This document shows positions 45,145 through 58,100 of a stretch of DNA of 64,000 nt, piece after piece. How positions within the stretch are numbered: the first letter of the stretch is position 1; each line of letters opens with the position of its first letter. The notes under the pieces were generated by a model, which was not told where the DNA came from, made no database searches, and saw nothing but the letters and a program-made list of their open reading frames with translations. Both the position numbers and the translations under genes were made by a program. The stretch spans positions 31,770,427 to 31,834,426 of the forward strand of contig OX442315.1 in NCBI GenBank assembly GCA_949358305.1. Reading direction: 5' to 3'. Source of the DNA: Strigamia acuminata (taxonomy: Eukaryota; Arthropoda; Chilopoda; Geophilomorpha; Linotaeniidae).

Positions 45145-45492
45145 ATGTCGACCTCAAATCATATCGAAACGTTCAAGCTACTCGATGGCACTGAAAGCGA
45201 ATCCCCATCGGAGATTCTCGAGTCCAGTACACCGCGAAGAAAAGTAAAAATAAAAAGGTCTCAATTTCTATTTTACTTAATATCCCGATGACTAATTTGT
45301 TGTGTATAATTTGTAGGAAATTCCGTCCACCAAACAACGTGACCAGAAACAAGACACGGTCGTCCAAAATCCTTTGGACAACGATCAAATGGGTCGCCGT
45401 GTTGTGTCTTGTCATATTTTCCGTCGTTATTAGTTGGTTTCTGTACTGCATGTACGACAAAATCCTCGGTCTCACTCAACGGCTTCAAGATT
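45145..45492 (+). CDS. Alternative 5' exons with a transmembrane segment (EFCAB14-like locus)
   Basis: ATG 45145 opens an exon (45145-45257, ends phase 2) encoding MSTSNHIETFKLLDGTE and an acidic/serine then basic stretch. It splices to 45317-45492, which encodes a basic run and one strong membrane helix (WVAVLCLVIFSVVISWFLYC) and ends in phase 1. No further exon of its own was found nearby. Phase 1 matches the entry of the shared ectodomain exon at 57758, so the simplest reading is an alternative promoter of the EFCAB14-like gene giving a different N-terminus. It could also be a separate gene whose remaining exons I missed. Confidence 0.55.
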
Positions 45493-46128
45493 GTAAGTTT
45501 ATTTTTCTTTTAAAATCATTTGAAGATGAAAACCAAAGGTGGAAAAGCGTTTAAAAAGTTGTTTACGACAAAACTGAAATATTTTTCATTTCCTAGTTTA
45601 CTTGTGATATAGCTTGATGCGAGTGTAGACACTTCCTAGTTCACTTATGAATGTCAAGTACCGTTATAAATTTGAAGTAGCATTGTGGGTGTTGGTTGAA
45701 AACTATAATTAGCAATTTGACAATCATTATGATTTTTGATATGAAAAGTAAGAGTTGTTTATTTAATTTTTTTTTTAAATTTTAAATTTTTAAAATCTAC
45801 AAAATCTGGAATAATTTCTCACTAGTCGGCGCTACACGTCGAATATTATTGGTTATCTGCGCCGCTTAGCTCGTTGCGATAGCAGCTGTGAAGTGTGGGC
45901 GGTTAAAGAATAACGACAATTCCCCTTCCTGAGTTTGTATCAAATATAATTGGATTTTCCCCACTCCTCGAGTGAGTAACGGCTATTTTGCTTTAGAGTT
46001 TAGTCGGGAATCCATCAAATTTTGAATTTTTTTTTTCCCAATTGAAAATATCGGGCCTGGAGTCGACCGTCGGCAGCGGAGTCGGGGGTAAATCCGATGT
46101 GCTTTTTTTGTCGCGAAATGGCAAAAAG

Positions 46129-49100
46129 ATGAAAAAACGGAAAGAATTAGACGCTTTGGTGTCTAATGGCAAGTGTCGCGGTCAAAAGAAAACCGTTTCG
46201 TCGGCAGCAAATTGCCCTTCGAGTCAGGAGTTGCTCGATGGATCCGACACGAGTGACACCGAGGAGCTGAGTATTTTCCGAGCGAGAAAATCGCTCAAGT
46301 GAGTGGATTTTTTTTTTTAAATATTATTTTCAAGTGATATCGGATATTTGTTTGTTGAGATCGCTGTAAATCACAATGGTGTGACGTAAATCAAGTGCCG
46401 GATTAAGGTTGAATGTAAATATGTGTTTGGTAAATAAGATTATCAAGGTCATGTTTATATTTAATTAGTTTTAGTGGTTTGTGGATTTTGGAGATGGGAG
46501 AAAAAGTATTTGTGTCAATATTTGAGAAAATGTATGAGGGTTTGCAGGAGTTTTTGAAGTTGTTTGGTGGTGGGTAGAAAATGTTTGGGTGTTGCAAATG
46601 TTTTGTTTTTTGTGTGGACTTTTTTTTTCGTTTGTATTGATTGTGATTTATTTGGAGAAAGAAATGTCGGTGATTTTTTTTTGCTTTGTTTAGCACTAAT
46701 TTTTTGTTAGGTTTGATAGATTTTAGACAAATTTGAGACAAAGTTAGGCAAATTTGAGACGAATTTAGGCAAATTTGAGACGAATTTAGGCAAATTTGAG
46801 ACGAAGTTAGACAAATTTGAGATAAAATTTGAGAAATTTTGTGAAATTTGACACAAAATTTGAGAAATTTTGTGAAATTTGACTCAAAATTTGAGAAATT
46901 TGACTCAAAATTTGAGAAATTTGACTCAAAATTTGAGAAATTTGACTCAAAATTTGAGAAATTTGACTCAAAATTTGAGAAATTTGACTCAAAATTTGAG
47001 AAATTTGACTCAAAATTTGAGAAATTTGACTCAAAATTTGAGAAATTTGACTCAAAATTTGAGAAATTTGACTCAAAATTTGAGAAATTTGAGACAAAAG
47101 TTGAGACAAAAGTTGAGAAATTTGAGACAAAATTTGAGACAAAATTTGAGGCAAAATTTGAGAAATTTCTAGAAATGTTGACATAATTGAGTCAAAATTT
47201 GAGGAATTTTGAAAAATGTTGACAAAGTTGAGAAATTTTAAAATTTGTTTAAAATTTAATAAATTTTATGTATCTTAACAAATCCTAACAAATTTTATCA
47301 AATTTGGGACAAATTTTGAGAGAATTGTGAGAAATATTTTGAGACATTTTAACAAATTGGAGAAATAATTAATAAATTTTGAGAGTATTGTATCGAATTT
47401 TAACTAAATATTATCACAATTCTCTCCGAAGATATTAAATTTCAAATTTCCTTATTTTTTCCCCCTGTGGGGGTGTATCAAACAATTCAGTTCCAGACAT
47501 TTCTAATAATTGCGGCCATTTTCACCCCAACTTCTAAACTTCGTCACTTATTCCGCCTGTACAATCATTGTCATTTCCTTGAAAAGAATAACAAATATGC
47601 ATATAGTTTAATCAATCATCCAATATGCCATAACCGATGCGATACATATAATTAAAACACAAAACACATTCCCAATAACCGTTTGAAATAAATACAGATA
47701 AGAATTTATATCCTGTGCGTCAAACACAAAACTTGCTCAATCGAAGATTACTCATTTATTTTTCCCAATCAATCTAATCTCACTTTGACGTATTTTATTA
47801 GTATCATAATGAGATTTTATATTTTTTATAATATAATAACCCAGATTTCTCTTATATTCATTTACAGTTTTACAAAACAAAACGAACCATATTTTTATTA
47901 AATGAAGGTCTGTTTTCTTGAACTTCGATTTCCTATTAGCCTTTCAAAGTAATAAAGCAGTCGTGCATGTATTAAAAAAAGCACCTTTGAAGCATTTTCT
48001 TGCACCAGCTGTTACTTAAAGCAATTTTGGGGTTAAAATTGTTTCTACAATTCTACAATCCGCAGCACACACCGAAGCATTTCTAAAATTGTATTTCGTA
48101 TAATTATATTTTTCTCCGTGGGCTTTACCTATAGTTTGCACCCGGTGTCTTGATGCTAAAATAGAACTGAAAAACTCCCGTCTGCACACACAAACGCAAC
48201 AAATATGTGATTTTTAGAAATACAGTCGAAACTCTTTATAACGAATCGCAAGGGACCCAAAAAATTGATTCGTTATAACGAGAATTCGTTATATCGAAAT
48301 TTTTTAACCAAACCAGCCATTTTTAGGTATTTGTTATATCGATAATTTGTTATATTGCGATTCGTTATAAAGAGTTTCGACTGTAATAACAAGATGTTAT
48401 TCACTCATGTGCAATAGTCGATTTTAAACTTTAATAATTTTATGCGCAAAATATGGATTTTGGTGTTTGAATTTGGCATTAAAATACTTGCAGTTAAATT
48501 CTTAAATGTCAAAAATATTAAACGATAAAAAAACTCAACAGTTTGCAACAAAACTACATTTTGATATCTTTAGGCCTGCAGGGAGTCTTGGTCTGGAAGA
48601 GACATCTTGACGTCTGTTGTCTTTCTAACCACAGACTTTACATTTCTATTCTCATGAGAAGCCTCTGAGATGTATGCATTTTTCAACCCAAGTCTAGAAT
48701 TGATTTACTGCACATAAATTTGGTGCAACTGGAACAGGAAGCGAGCATAGCTTATGTGGGATAAAAATCTCAAATTTGTAATATTGAAAAAGTTATAAGC
48801 TTTCAAGTGGAAATATTAGCATTAAAGTATCATGCGGCTTCTATACACATACTTTTGTTTTCCAACTGTTATGAAAATAATTTTATAATTCAACATTGGG
48901 TGCTGGTCTGTCTTTAGATGTGGAATGGTCGCTTTGTAGTTTAATTTAGATGAAATTGCATTTTTGGTACATTTAATGAATGTTGTTGGTATTGTCACAT
49001 AAATAGGGTTTGTCTGGACATCTGGATTATCTACCGTGACCATTTAATCTGTTGATACCAATTCCATATTAAATATTAAATAACTCATGGGTGTGACAAG

Positions 49101-52100
49101 GAGGTAATGCAGGGATCAAGTTGGATAACGCAATAAAAGTCGAGAAATCCATTAATATTCAAAGAAACAGCAATGTCTAATACAATTATTACAAATCAGA
49201 TTGTGTTGTGTGTCACACTCAATGCAGCAATTCATTGGTTTCAACCAAAGAGATAAGCCTAAGAGCCTAAGACTAAAAGAAATAGCGTATTGAAAAATGA
49301 ATGAAATTGGTTTTTTTTTTTTATTCTATTCTGCAGTAAACTACTGGTTTGTTGTAAAGCATACAAACACATTGTTTTTCTGAAAGCATCGTAAGCTTAG
49401 GCTCGTAAAAAGGTTATTTGTAAAAGCAGAAGCACTTTGGTTTTACTTGATGGAGGAGCAATTGATGCGCTTCTCATTCCTGGAATTTGAATACCAACTG
49501 ATAAAACTCAAAGTTTCTTTGAAGATGTAAATAACCTCAGAAGGATGTAAAAGTTTATGGCTGATTGGGCTGCATACTTGAAGATTAACAGGCCAATAAT
49601 TCATTTTTATACCGCGTATCAAGCCGGGGCAAAACTGCTGAGTCAGTGCTTGCAAAAAATAAAATCAATGCTGAATTCCATCCACATTGCTGGGTTTAGA
49701 ATACATCTGATAAATTCTGATAATGGAAAGAAATGGCAGTAAAATAGCAATCAGTTCAAAGCCCTGGGTAAAGCTCATGCTTCAAGTGTATTTTTCCTAT
49801 AGGACATAGTCACAGGGTTCTGAATTATCATTGTTGGACAGTTGCAGGAAAAGATATGTTATCAGTTATCACTACATGATATTATCATTAAGAATTATCA
49901 TTGATTTCATAAATAATTCCATGGTCAAATTATTGATGTAATTTGTCACATTTTAACAGTGGATTCGTGTGATCATTGTTGTATAGACTATATATTATAA
50001 TTGTCTTTTACAATCTCTTGCTGGGATGATAAACCAAATCTAGGATTTTTGTTTGAACAATGTTATCTCGTACAAATGTGATACTGTACAGGCAGGGGTA
50101 GACAAAACTAAAAATAATTCAGGAGCCAGCATGTTTATTTTGCAAATACGGGCTAAGAAATTTAGGCGCCAGGTAAAAATTTTCAGGCGTTATGGTTGTG
50201 TTTATCACAGCTTCCTGCCGCCAAGGCTCGCCATAGATAACGTTATTTTTGCTGCATTTTGCCGACAGTTGGTTTCATAATCACGAGACAAGATTGTTTT
50301 GCTTTTAAACAAAAACTGCCAGATGTAAAGTCCTGTGGTTAATTGTCCTAGGTTCCATATTCAGAATGCAGTCACTCACCCCAACAATAGGAAGCGTGCT
50401 TAGTCAACTTTAAGAGCATTCATTCTTGAATGGCTTTTGATAGTGGCTTTAATGCTTGTTCACACTGGGTGCCAAAGCTGCGCAAAATGAAAGTTGAGAA
50501 TCTGCAGAAGAAAAAAGAAAGGGGAAAAAAAAGAATGTCGAGGGAAAAAAGTTGAAAGAATGATTCTATTTTTTACCTTTCTAAGTGGTTTCTTGGCGGT
50601 TGTTATGTGCTGTATTGTAATTGGATATCTATATGGTGCAAAATCACAACGTCAACCTAAACCTCCCACTCAAGTCAATATAATTATTCTGTTTACCTTG
50701 TAAGGTTGTGTCCACTCATGTAAGAATGGGGTCCTATCATTAGGTGGACACGCGTTAGCTCGACAAACATGGATCAATGAATGTCAATAGGTCGATAGAA
50801 AGGGTCCGCATTAAGTCAAAACAATTTGTTTTAACGAAACTTTGGCTAACGTTGCTTTGCTTTGCTTTGTAGAAGTGTCGCCATTTTGTTCTGAGTTGTA
50901 GAAAACTGGAACGAGTGAACGCAAGACTTTCTAAAAGTGGGCGGGTTTTGTACAAAAGTGGTTCAAGTGTGAACACGACATTACTGTTTTTCTCTTACTA
51001 CAGTTATTCTTGATCGCTTCATCAAAATTGGCCTAGATGCAATTGCTCAGGAAATATTTGGAGGGGTACAGACTTTTAGAACACCCTGTATATTGTTGCT
51101 CATGTATAATGTATAAAACAAGTGAGTTTTTATTTCCTGACAAGTCAAGCGATAGCAGTTCAAGATGGTGTCCGGTTAAGTGACCGATATCCGAGAGAGT
51201 CTATCGCATTTATCAGCGCCTTGTGCTAGTCAGTGAATTTTAAGGTGCATTAATGCGCCCCATAAGTCTTGGCGCCCTATGCGGTTGCACCGCTCGATCG
51301 TGCCTGTCCAAGCGATGCGACATTCTTCTGGATCTCTGACATTGCCAGTCGAATCCCACCTTATGTCTGCATTGGACTAACCTCATCCTAACCTGGTTAT
51401 TTTCAATTAAAGGAGACTTGTTGACTTGTCGTTGACATGTCGATCCAATGTCAGCCGACCTCTTATGCGGTAAGGAAGAAGCTATTGATGCAATACAAAG
51501 GCTGAGAAGAGCTTTTTCCAAACATTTTGTCAATTCTATATGTGAACTATTTTACACAAAAAGGAAAAATATAAATTTTCTCAAGTTGTTTCCACACAAT
51601 TATCCTAGAATGACATGTGCAAAGTATTGTCAATTGTCAGCAATGCTAGCAACCATTCCTAATAGCACTAGTGTCGCGCCACCATAACGGTACATTTAAA
51701 CTTATTTCTGCGGCTCGCCTCATTATATCTCTTTCTATTGCATCCATTAAGCAAACGTGTCTTCTCCACTGCAATAAACACCCTACAGAATGGTTTACAT
51801 TGAGTTATTACATTTAACGCGCTTAATGAAATCACGTTGATTGTGACCAAAGGAACTACTCAAATGTAGTTTTATTCAAATTTGGACCAGCTTTGTTGGC
51901 AGGTTCTCTCGTGTTGTTGACATTACACGAAGAGTAGAGCACTCAGTTTATTGTTGTTGAGCTCAAATACGTTGGGTACTGATGTACTTCTTGAATAAAA
52001 CCTAATAAACCTACTGCAACTCCATCTACTCACACAATGATATGCTTTATTAGCCTTCAGAATTGCCACTTTGGTGCTTACAGTGAACATGAACGTGGCT

Positions 52101-55100
52101 GCAGCGCATCAAAGCCAACCAAACATGGAAAAAATGTTCCGTCGAGCGTAAACTAATTTATCCACAGAAGAAGTTGAAGAAGAAACTGTAAAATCCGATT
52201 AAGAACAAACCAAAACCGGATGGGCCTAATTTAATTCTTGAATGCAGTGGATTGTCTTTATTTTTTATTTTTAAATTATTAAATTAATCTTTAAGCCATT
52301 TAGTTTTAAAAGCAATAATTGGCTTTACGAATTTCCTTCATGTACTTTTAGTACCATCGGTGAAACAAATTATGTGTTACTTTCTTGTTCTTTCACGAAT
52401 AAGTGAACAAATTGCATTGGATTTCACAGAAAGCCTTTTTATTTAAGCTTATTACAGTAATTGTTTTAGAAAAGTGATTAGTAGTGGCTATTAAATCACA
52501 CTTAAAATATAGCAACTAGATTTTGTTATTAAATCATTTCTGCTTGTGTTTACGAGCCAAATAAAATGTTTTATTTTCCAAAGGGGAAAGAGAAATCGAT
52601 AAATCAAAGTTGCCAGGTATGAAACTATCAAGGTACACATTTCTCATCTCTTCTTTTAATAATGAAGCAATAGAAAGGTGCATAGGGTTAAATCTGTAAT
52701 TTTGAATTTAATAACCTGAGGATGAATAAGTTTTGGGTTCGATTAAACTTCTTATTTTTGGGGTGAGGGGCCTGCCAATGTGTGCAGATTTTCTTGCACG
52801 TTTAGGCAACAAACCCTAGACATCTTTTGACAAGTGAATACGATGCAATTCTAGGTTTGAGCTCGTTAATTGTCTGTCAGTTACAGTTAGGTCGCGGCGA
52901 TTGGGTGTGCGCATGCTCAGTAAAGTGTCACTGAAGCCAATTGAAGCGTGTTCACGAGAAGACACTTTTCCATAAGGCGAATAAAAGGATGTGCGAGCGG
53001 CCTGTCTTTTTCAATTTGGAATGCGCCTAGCTGTCAACTCACTTCTTTTCTATTTTTAGAAATAACAACGAGCAGTAAATTCTACTTTTCTTGCACACAA
53101 CGAGCAATTTTTGGTGCTGATTACACAATGTGCAGTTAGAATATTCCCAAGTAACAAAACTATGTTAAATCTAGGTTAAATCTATACAAACCGTCTATCT
53201 TGGTACCTAAACCTAACCTAACCATAGAATAAGGATGAAACTATGCCGAAACAACATAGCATTGACATGGAATTAGCGCATTTTGGTCACGATTTTGCAA
53301 CGAGATTCCGGGTGTAAACACCAGACACTAGACTGTAGTTTTATATTCATGTTGACACTTGGAATTTGAAAAGAGAAATTTAATTCCGAGTTTGCAAAGT
53401 GAATACCGGTACATTATTTTATACGTTGAGAGATCAATATCGCGGTGGAAATGTTATTTTTATCTCGTCTTAAGACAAATGGAGTATGAACTACTTGGCT
53501 TTATAAATAAAAGTTTTCCAGCAACTGCACATCTTGCGCAGCCTTTTAAAGGAGGGAAATGCAGTAGAAATCAATATTTAATTTAAAAGCGTAGGATGTA
53601 ACTAAAGGCGAGGCAAAAAGATGGGTAGATACGAGCATCTCTACCTTTTGGTGCCAAATAAATTGATCTCGAGTTTTTTTTAACGCAAGTATTATTCAAG
53701 TCTTTTTATTTGGTAAAAGATATGGAGAAAAAAGGAATTTTGCAACTTTTAAGAGCAAATTTTATGCGAAACATGCATGAGCGCATGGCAGATTATCGAT
53801 ATAATTTAAAGTTTTAGGGGGAATCTTTAATGTCTTTGCGAAATTCTCCTTTGGGTGTAACTCGAGGGTTTCTAACCAAGAAAATCAGTTACGACCGGCT
53901 TTTATTGGGATTAGACAGCTATGGTCAGGACCGTTTTAATCATGAGGCTAAATGGGCTGTAACCCAGGCAATCCAGGTCTTTAAAGGCGCTCGAGCCACT
54001 CGCATTATTCGTTTAATCAGACGGATTTGAATCTATTTTTTTTTTTACAAATATTTATGAGCCATAAAATGTATAAAAGTAGAAGTCAACAAGATAAATT
54101 ACGATAAGGGGTTACATTAAACGCACGATTTTGTAATTTTGTGATTTTGTATTAATCATAAAATCAATCATTTTTGATGCCGTCAAATTCACAAGATTTT
54201 GTGCGATTTATGGATTCTGAAATATAGTATGACACAATGTAAAATACGGTAGAGAAAAAGCTGTTTACAGTTTTTGTGAGGAAACAAAATGTTTAAAAAC
54301 TGGTTACAAATAACAACATTCTAACATTTCTGGTTTTTCTGAACGTTCTGGAGTTGTTTCTTGGTTTAGCCAGCTAATTTGAATTCAAAAACACTTCGCA
54401 ACATTGCAAATCATTTATAACGACCAGCGTATACTCGAGTTGCACTCAAAAAGGCACCTCACAATGTGTCGAGCCAGTTTACTACTAACTCCAGACTGTA
54501 TACTACTACTAGGAGAAGTAGTTTTGTTTTTTATTTATTGTTGTGATTGTTATGACTAATTTAGTTTGTTATTTTGATTTTATTTAATAAAAAATGTTAT
54601 TTCCATCATTAAAATGAAGTTTCACACATTAAAAAATGTCAAACTCATGTTTGTTGTGTTTATTGCTTTCATCGTCTGGAAGTTTGAATTTTAGGCCGTT
54701 GCCTAGGCAATCGATTACAATGTCTGTACATTGTAATGCAATTCTGGTGTTTGGGTCTACTTTTCCGGATCACTACACCAGTAAACTGGCTCGACCAATG
54801 GGAGTACATATTGTGAGGTTCCTTTTTGAGTGCAACTCGAGTATAGATCGAGCTTGGCTGCCGCCATTTTATTTTGTATTTGACAAGTCTCAAAAACTGC
54901 GTTTTGTTGATTTTGTGGTTTTCTGTTTTTCCTCTTTCATGTGTTTGCAATTACGCAAATGATTAGTGGAACCGATATCCCGTGACAAATCCAAACGTGC
55001 AAAATTGTTAAAATTTCAAAATTACAAAATGGCGCCGCTATTAATGAAACCCGTCAATCAAATCTAATCACAAACTATGACCAGCACTCCAGCAGTGCAA

Positions 55101-58100
55101 CTTTAAATTTTTACCTCTCTCTCCCTATCCCCCTTATCCTGGTCCGGGCCCACCGGTAATTCTGTGTTCTGCCCCCACCATTAGTATTCCCACTGATTAG
55201 GTTATGTTTGTTTGTTGAAGCCGGAAATGCACTCAGCTTCAGGTATCGGGTTTAGGATGAAAGAGATTGTGGACAATTACAATGCTCTGTAAAAAATTAC
55301 TCGTATTAATGTTGTATTGTGATTTTACGACAATTTTACTGCTCAACTGGTATCAGATTAACGAAATTTGAATAATCATTTCTGATTAACGTCTGCATTT
55401 GGGGTCACAAATAGAAATAGTCATCAGCTTCAAGTTAAGAGGCTGTTTAGTGTTTATCATAAATCTTTAATCAATAGATGTTAAAAGTTAATGAGTTTCC
55501 TGGCTTTAATGACGATAGTCTTTAGTCGTTTGAACCGGCAATTTAAGACAGCCAGGTCAGAGGCTGCACGTTTTCTTCTGCGACTTGTCGTTTACAAAAT
55601 GGAATATGGATGTCATCTTATCAGCTGCAACTGAGGAAAATCCCCAGAGAAAATGAATAGGCAATCATAAATACCATTAAGGGCTTCAAGTCAACCTGTG
55701 GCAGATTTAAGGTCTGAAAGGTTCTGCATCGTCATTTTGGGGCCTTGTTTGTTCGTCTAAATAAACGTGACTGTTCGAAAATACGGAGGAGGTAAAAAAT
55801 GTATGAGAAAGTAGCGAAAAGTTTGTAAGACTTACAGTGACTCAAAAAATTGTTCACATGTTTGTAGTAGTATCTTTAATTGGCAAAAAAAAGATATATA
55901 ATGATTTCTCAGAAAGAAAATATTTTAAATTTTAACACAAATAGCTCATGAGCTTTCAGAAAAAGTAAATAATTTTTAAAAATTTCAAAAAACAAAAAAG
56001 ATATGACAGAAAAAGCACCGTTTTTTTTTACATTAATTATTTGTTGTGGGCAGTGTTGTTTAATTAACGACTAAGGTGCAGTTTTTTCTTTTGTTTGGTG
56101 TTTAATTTTTGACGATGCGAGGTTTAGTTCTCGAGATATTGGCGATTTTAATCAATTTTTGTCCCAATTCACCAAGTTTGATTGCACTAGTCAGTCCTGA
56201 ATTTGGGCCTATACATTTTTTGAGACACTCTTAGTAACCCTCCTCGTATTGTCGGGCCAGTTTTATTTGGACCACAAATTTACTAAAAACCAACAGAGGT
56301 TATGGCCCCAGCACGCTTCCACTGGTTATCTGTACGAAGATGAATTTGAAGGGAAGTGCAGTCTCTGCTTTTGTATTGAGTTCTGGAAACAAGATTAAGT
56401 AGAAAGTAAATAAATATTTGATGCCAAGTTTTTGCTTCTTGTTTTCTATACATTACTGCTCAGTGTTTGCTGCTTTTTTGATATTTCTCATCGATATTCA
56501 TGTGAAGTTCTACCCATGGGACTTGTTTTTCATATTGCACATTGAAGTAGATAACACAATAACTGCAAATACTGCAACCTCTTGTCCAATACTCATTTTC
56601 TCAAATATTATCATTTTTTCTTTGTTTGCTGACGTAATTGGTATTAATTTGATGACTTTATTCCTCGCTAATAAATAATTGATGAAATGAAATTTGGAAT
56701 GAAATTGGCTGATTAATTTGTAATTTATTTGACATTCGAAATTGCTGCCCCTTAAGACTCCAGCTTAAACGCTAGGTTCGCTCATCTGCATTTCAACTAA
56801 ATTGCTTTTACTAACGACTTTAAAATTTCGTCAGCAAAGGCAACGGCCATTTTTTTTTTTCGTCTTTCTAATTCTGACAAAGTGGTTGTTTTGGAAAATA
56901 ATTACTACAGTCAACAGCGCTTTAAGGCAAGGCCATGGAATGTTGCACTCACGCTAAAGCACCAAAGCAACACTTTACTTCAGCCGCTTGCACTTCGCTG
57001 CGTTAATTATTCACCAATTGATTCGGAATATATTTTATTTTTTAATTTTTCTTTTACCTGCATTTATGCAGTGGACGAAAGGCATCGCGACTCTATGTCG
57101 CGTGCATGCCCCTGTGCATGCTGACCCTGGTGACTGCTTCCGTCGTGGGTTCGGCTATGCTAATATGGATGCATTTGGGATTGAAACAGGAAGTTGACAT
57201 GTTGAGGAACTATTTCAGGAAAGGTAAACGAGATATCACATTCCGCTTGGCATGTTTGTTCTGTATGTGCAGTTTTATTCCATTCATTTGCATGGCAGTT
57301 GCAGCTTTTCGAGTTTTAAATTGTGATGATGATGATGGGGTAAATGGATGCAGTAAATGTTGTGTGTGGAAAAAAATGGTGGATATGATCCTAAGAATTT
57401 ATTTCACTTTTTTTTTTTTTTTTTTTTTTTTGGGAGTTTTTTTTTATATTCTTGCAGAGAAAATGCTGCCTGGCATAAAGACGAAAGTTGGAGCCAAAAT
57501 TTTAAAGAGTTGAAATGAATATTTTATATTTTTGTTAAATTTTTGAAATTTTTAAAATATGTATGCAATATGCACTTAAATCAATGCATATTTAATATGT
57601 AGGTAATTGTGCATTAGTGGAGGATGGGATTACAGGGATTTTATATTGTAAATTGTATTTTGTGCTTGGTCGTAAACATTTGCTTGGTTTTTGCAATTGC
57701 AGTAATTTTAATGTTTTATGATGATTTTATTTTGTTGTGTATTATTTATTTTTTAAGTGGAGTCTGGTACCAGGAAGACGCCAGAGGAGTTTCATCAAAT
57801 TCACAGTAGACTGAATTTCGTGGAAGGCAATAGCACGTTGAATAGGGAAAGTCTAGTGAAGATGGGCGAAACAATTTCAGCTCTAAACAAAGATGTAAGT
57901 ATTTTTGTAACGAAATGAAATTTATTGTAGTTTTACGAAGTTTAATGCATTTTTGGAGCATATATACAGTAGCGTTGATTTTTTGGGTCTAAAATGGAAT
58001 TGTTTTGCTCCAAAACAAGAATTCTCGCTTAAAATTGCATTATTCTGCCTAAAAATTGAATTGTTTTGCACAAAAACAAGAGATTTTGCTAAAAATTGTA

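Larger units (their letters stand above)
46299..57071. other. 10.8-kb first intron of the EFCAB14-like gene
   Basis: This region contains no independent gene that I can support. It holds a 21-bp minisatellite (about 46840-47160), a 161-bp pogo-like MITE (48223-48383), a 412-bp MITE (54432-54843), CCTAA-like runs near 53210, and a candidate alternative membrane exon at 50508-50650. Many short frames (for example 53830-54030) are present but unrecognised. Confidence 0.6.

Noticed and set aside
46807-47186. Long repetitive open frames on both strands (FEKFDSK and ILSQISQ repeats)
   Set aside because: They arise from a 21-bp minisatellite lacking stops; no splice or start context and no non-repeat coding sequence.
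52090-52215. Short plus frame beginning MNVAAAHQSQP
   Set aside because: Ends after about 20 codons with stops in continuation; no homology recognised.
57106-57513. 135-codon plus frame continuing past EFCAB14-like exon 2
   Set aside because: After 57223 it reads through a good GTAAAC donor into low-complexity, phenylalanine-rich intron sequence.
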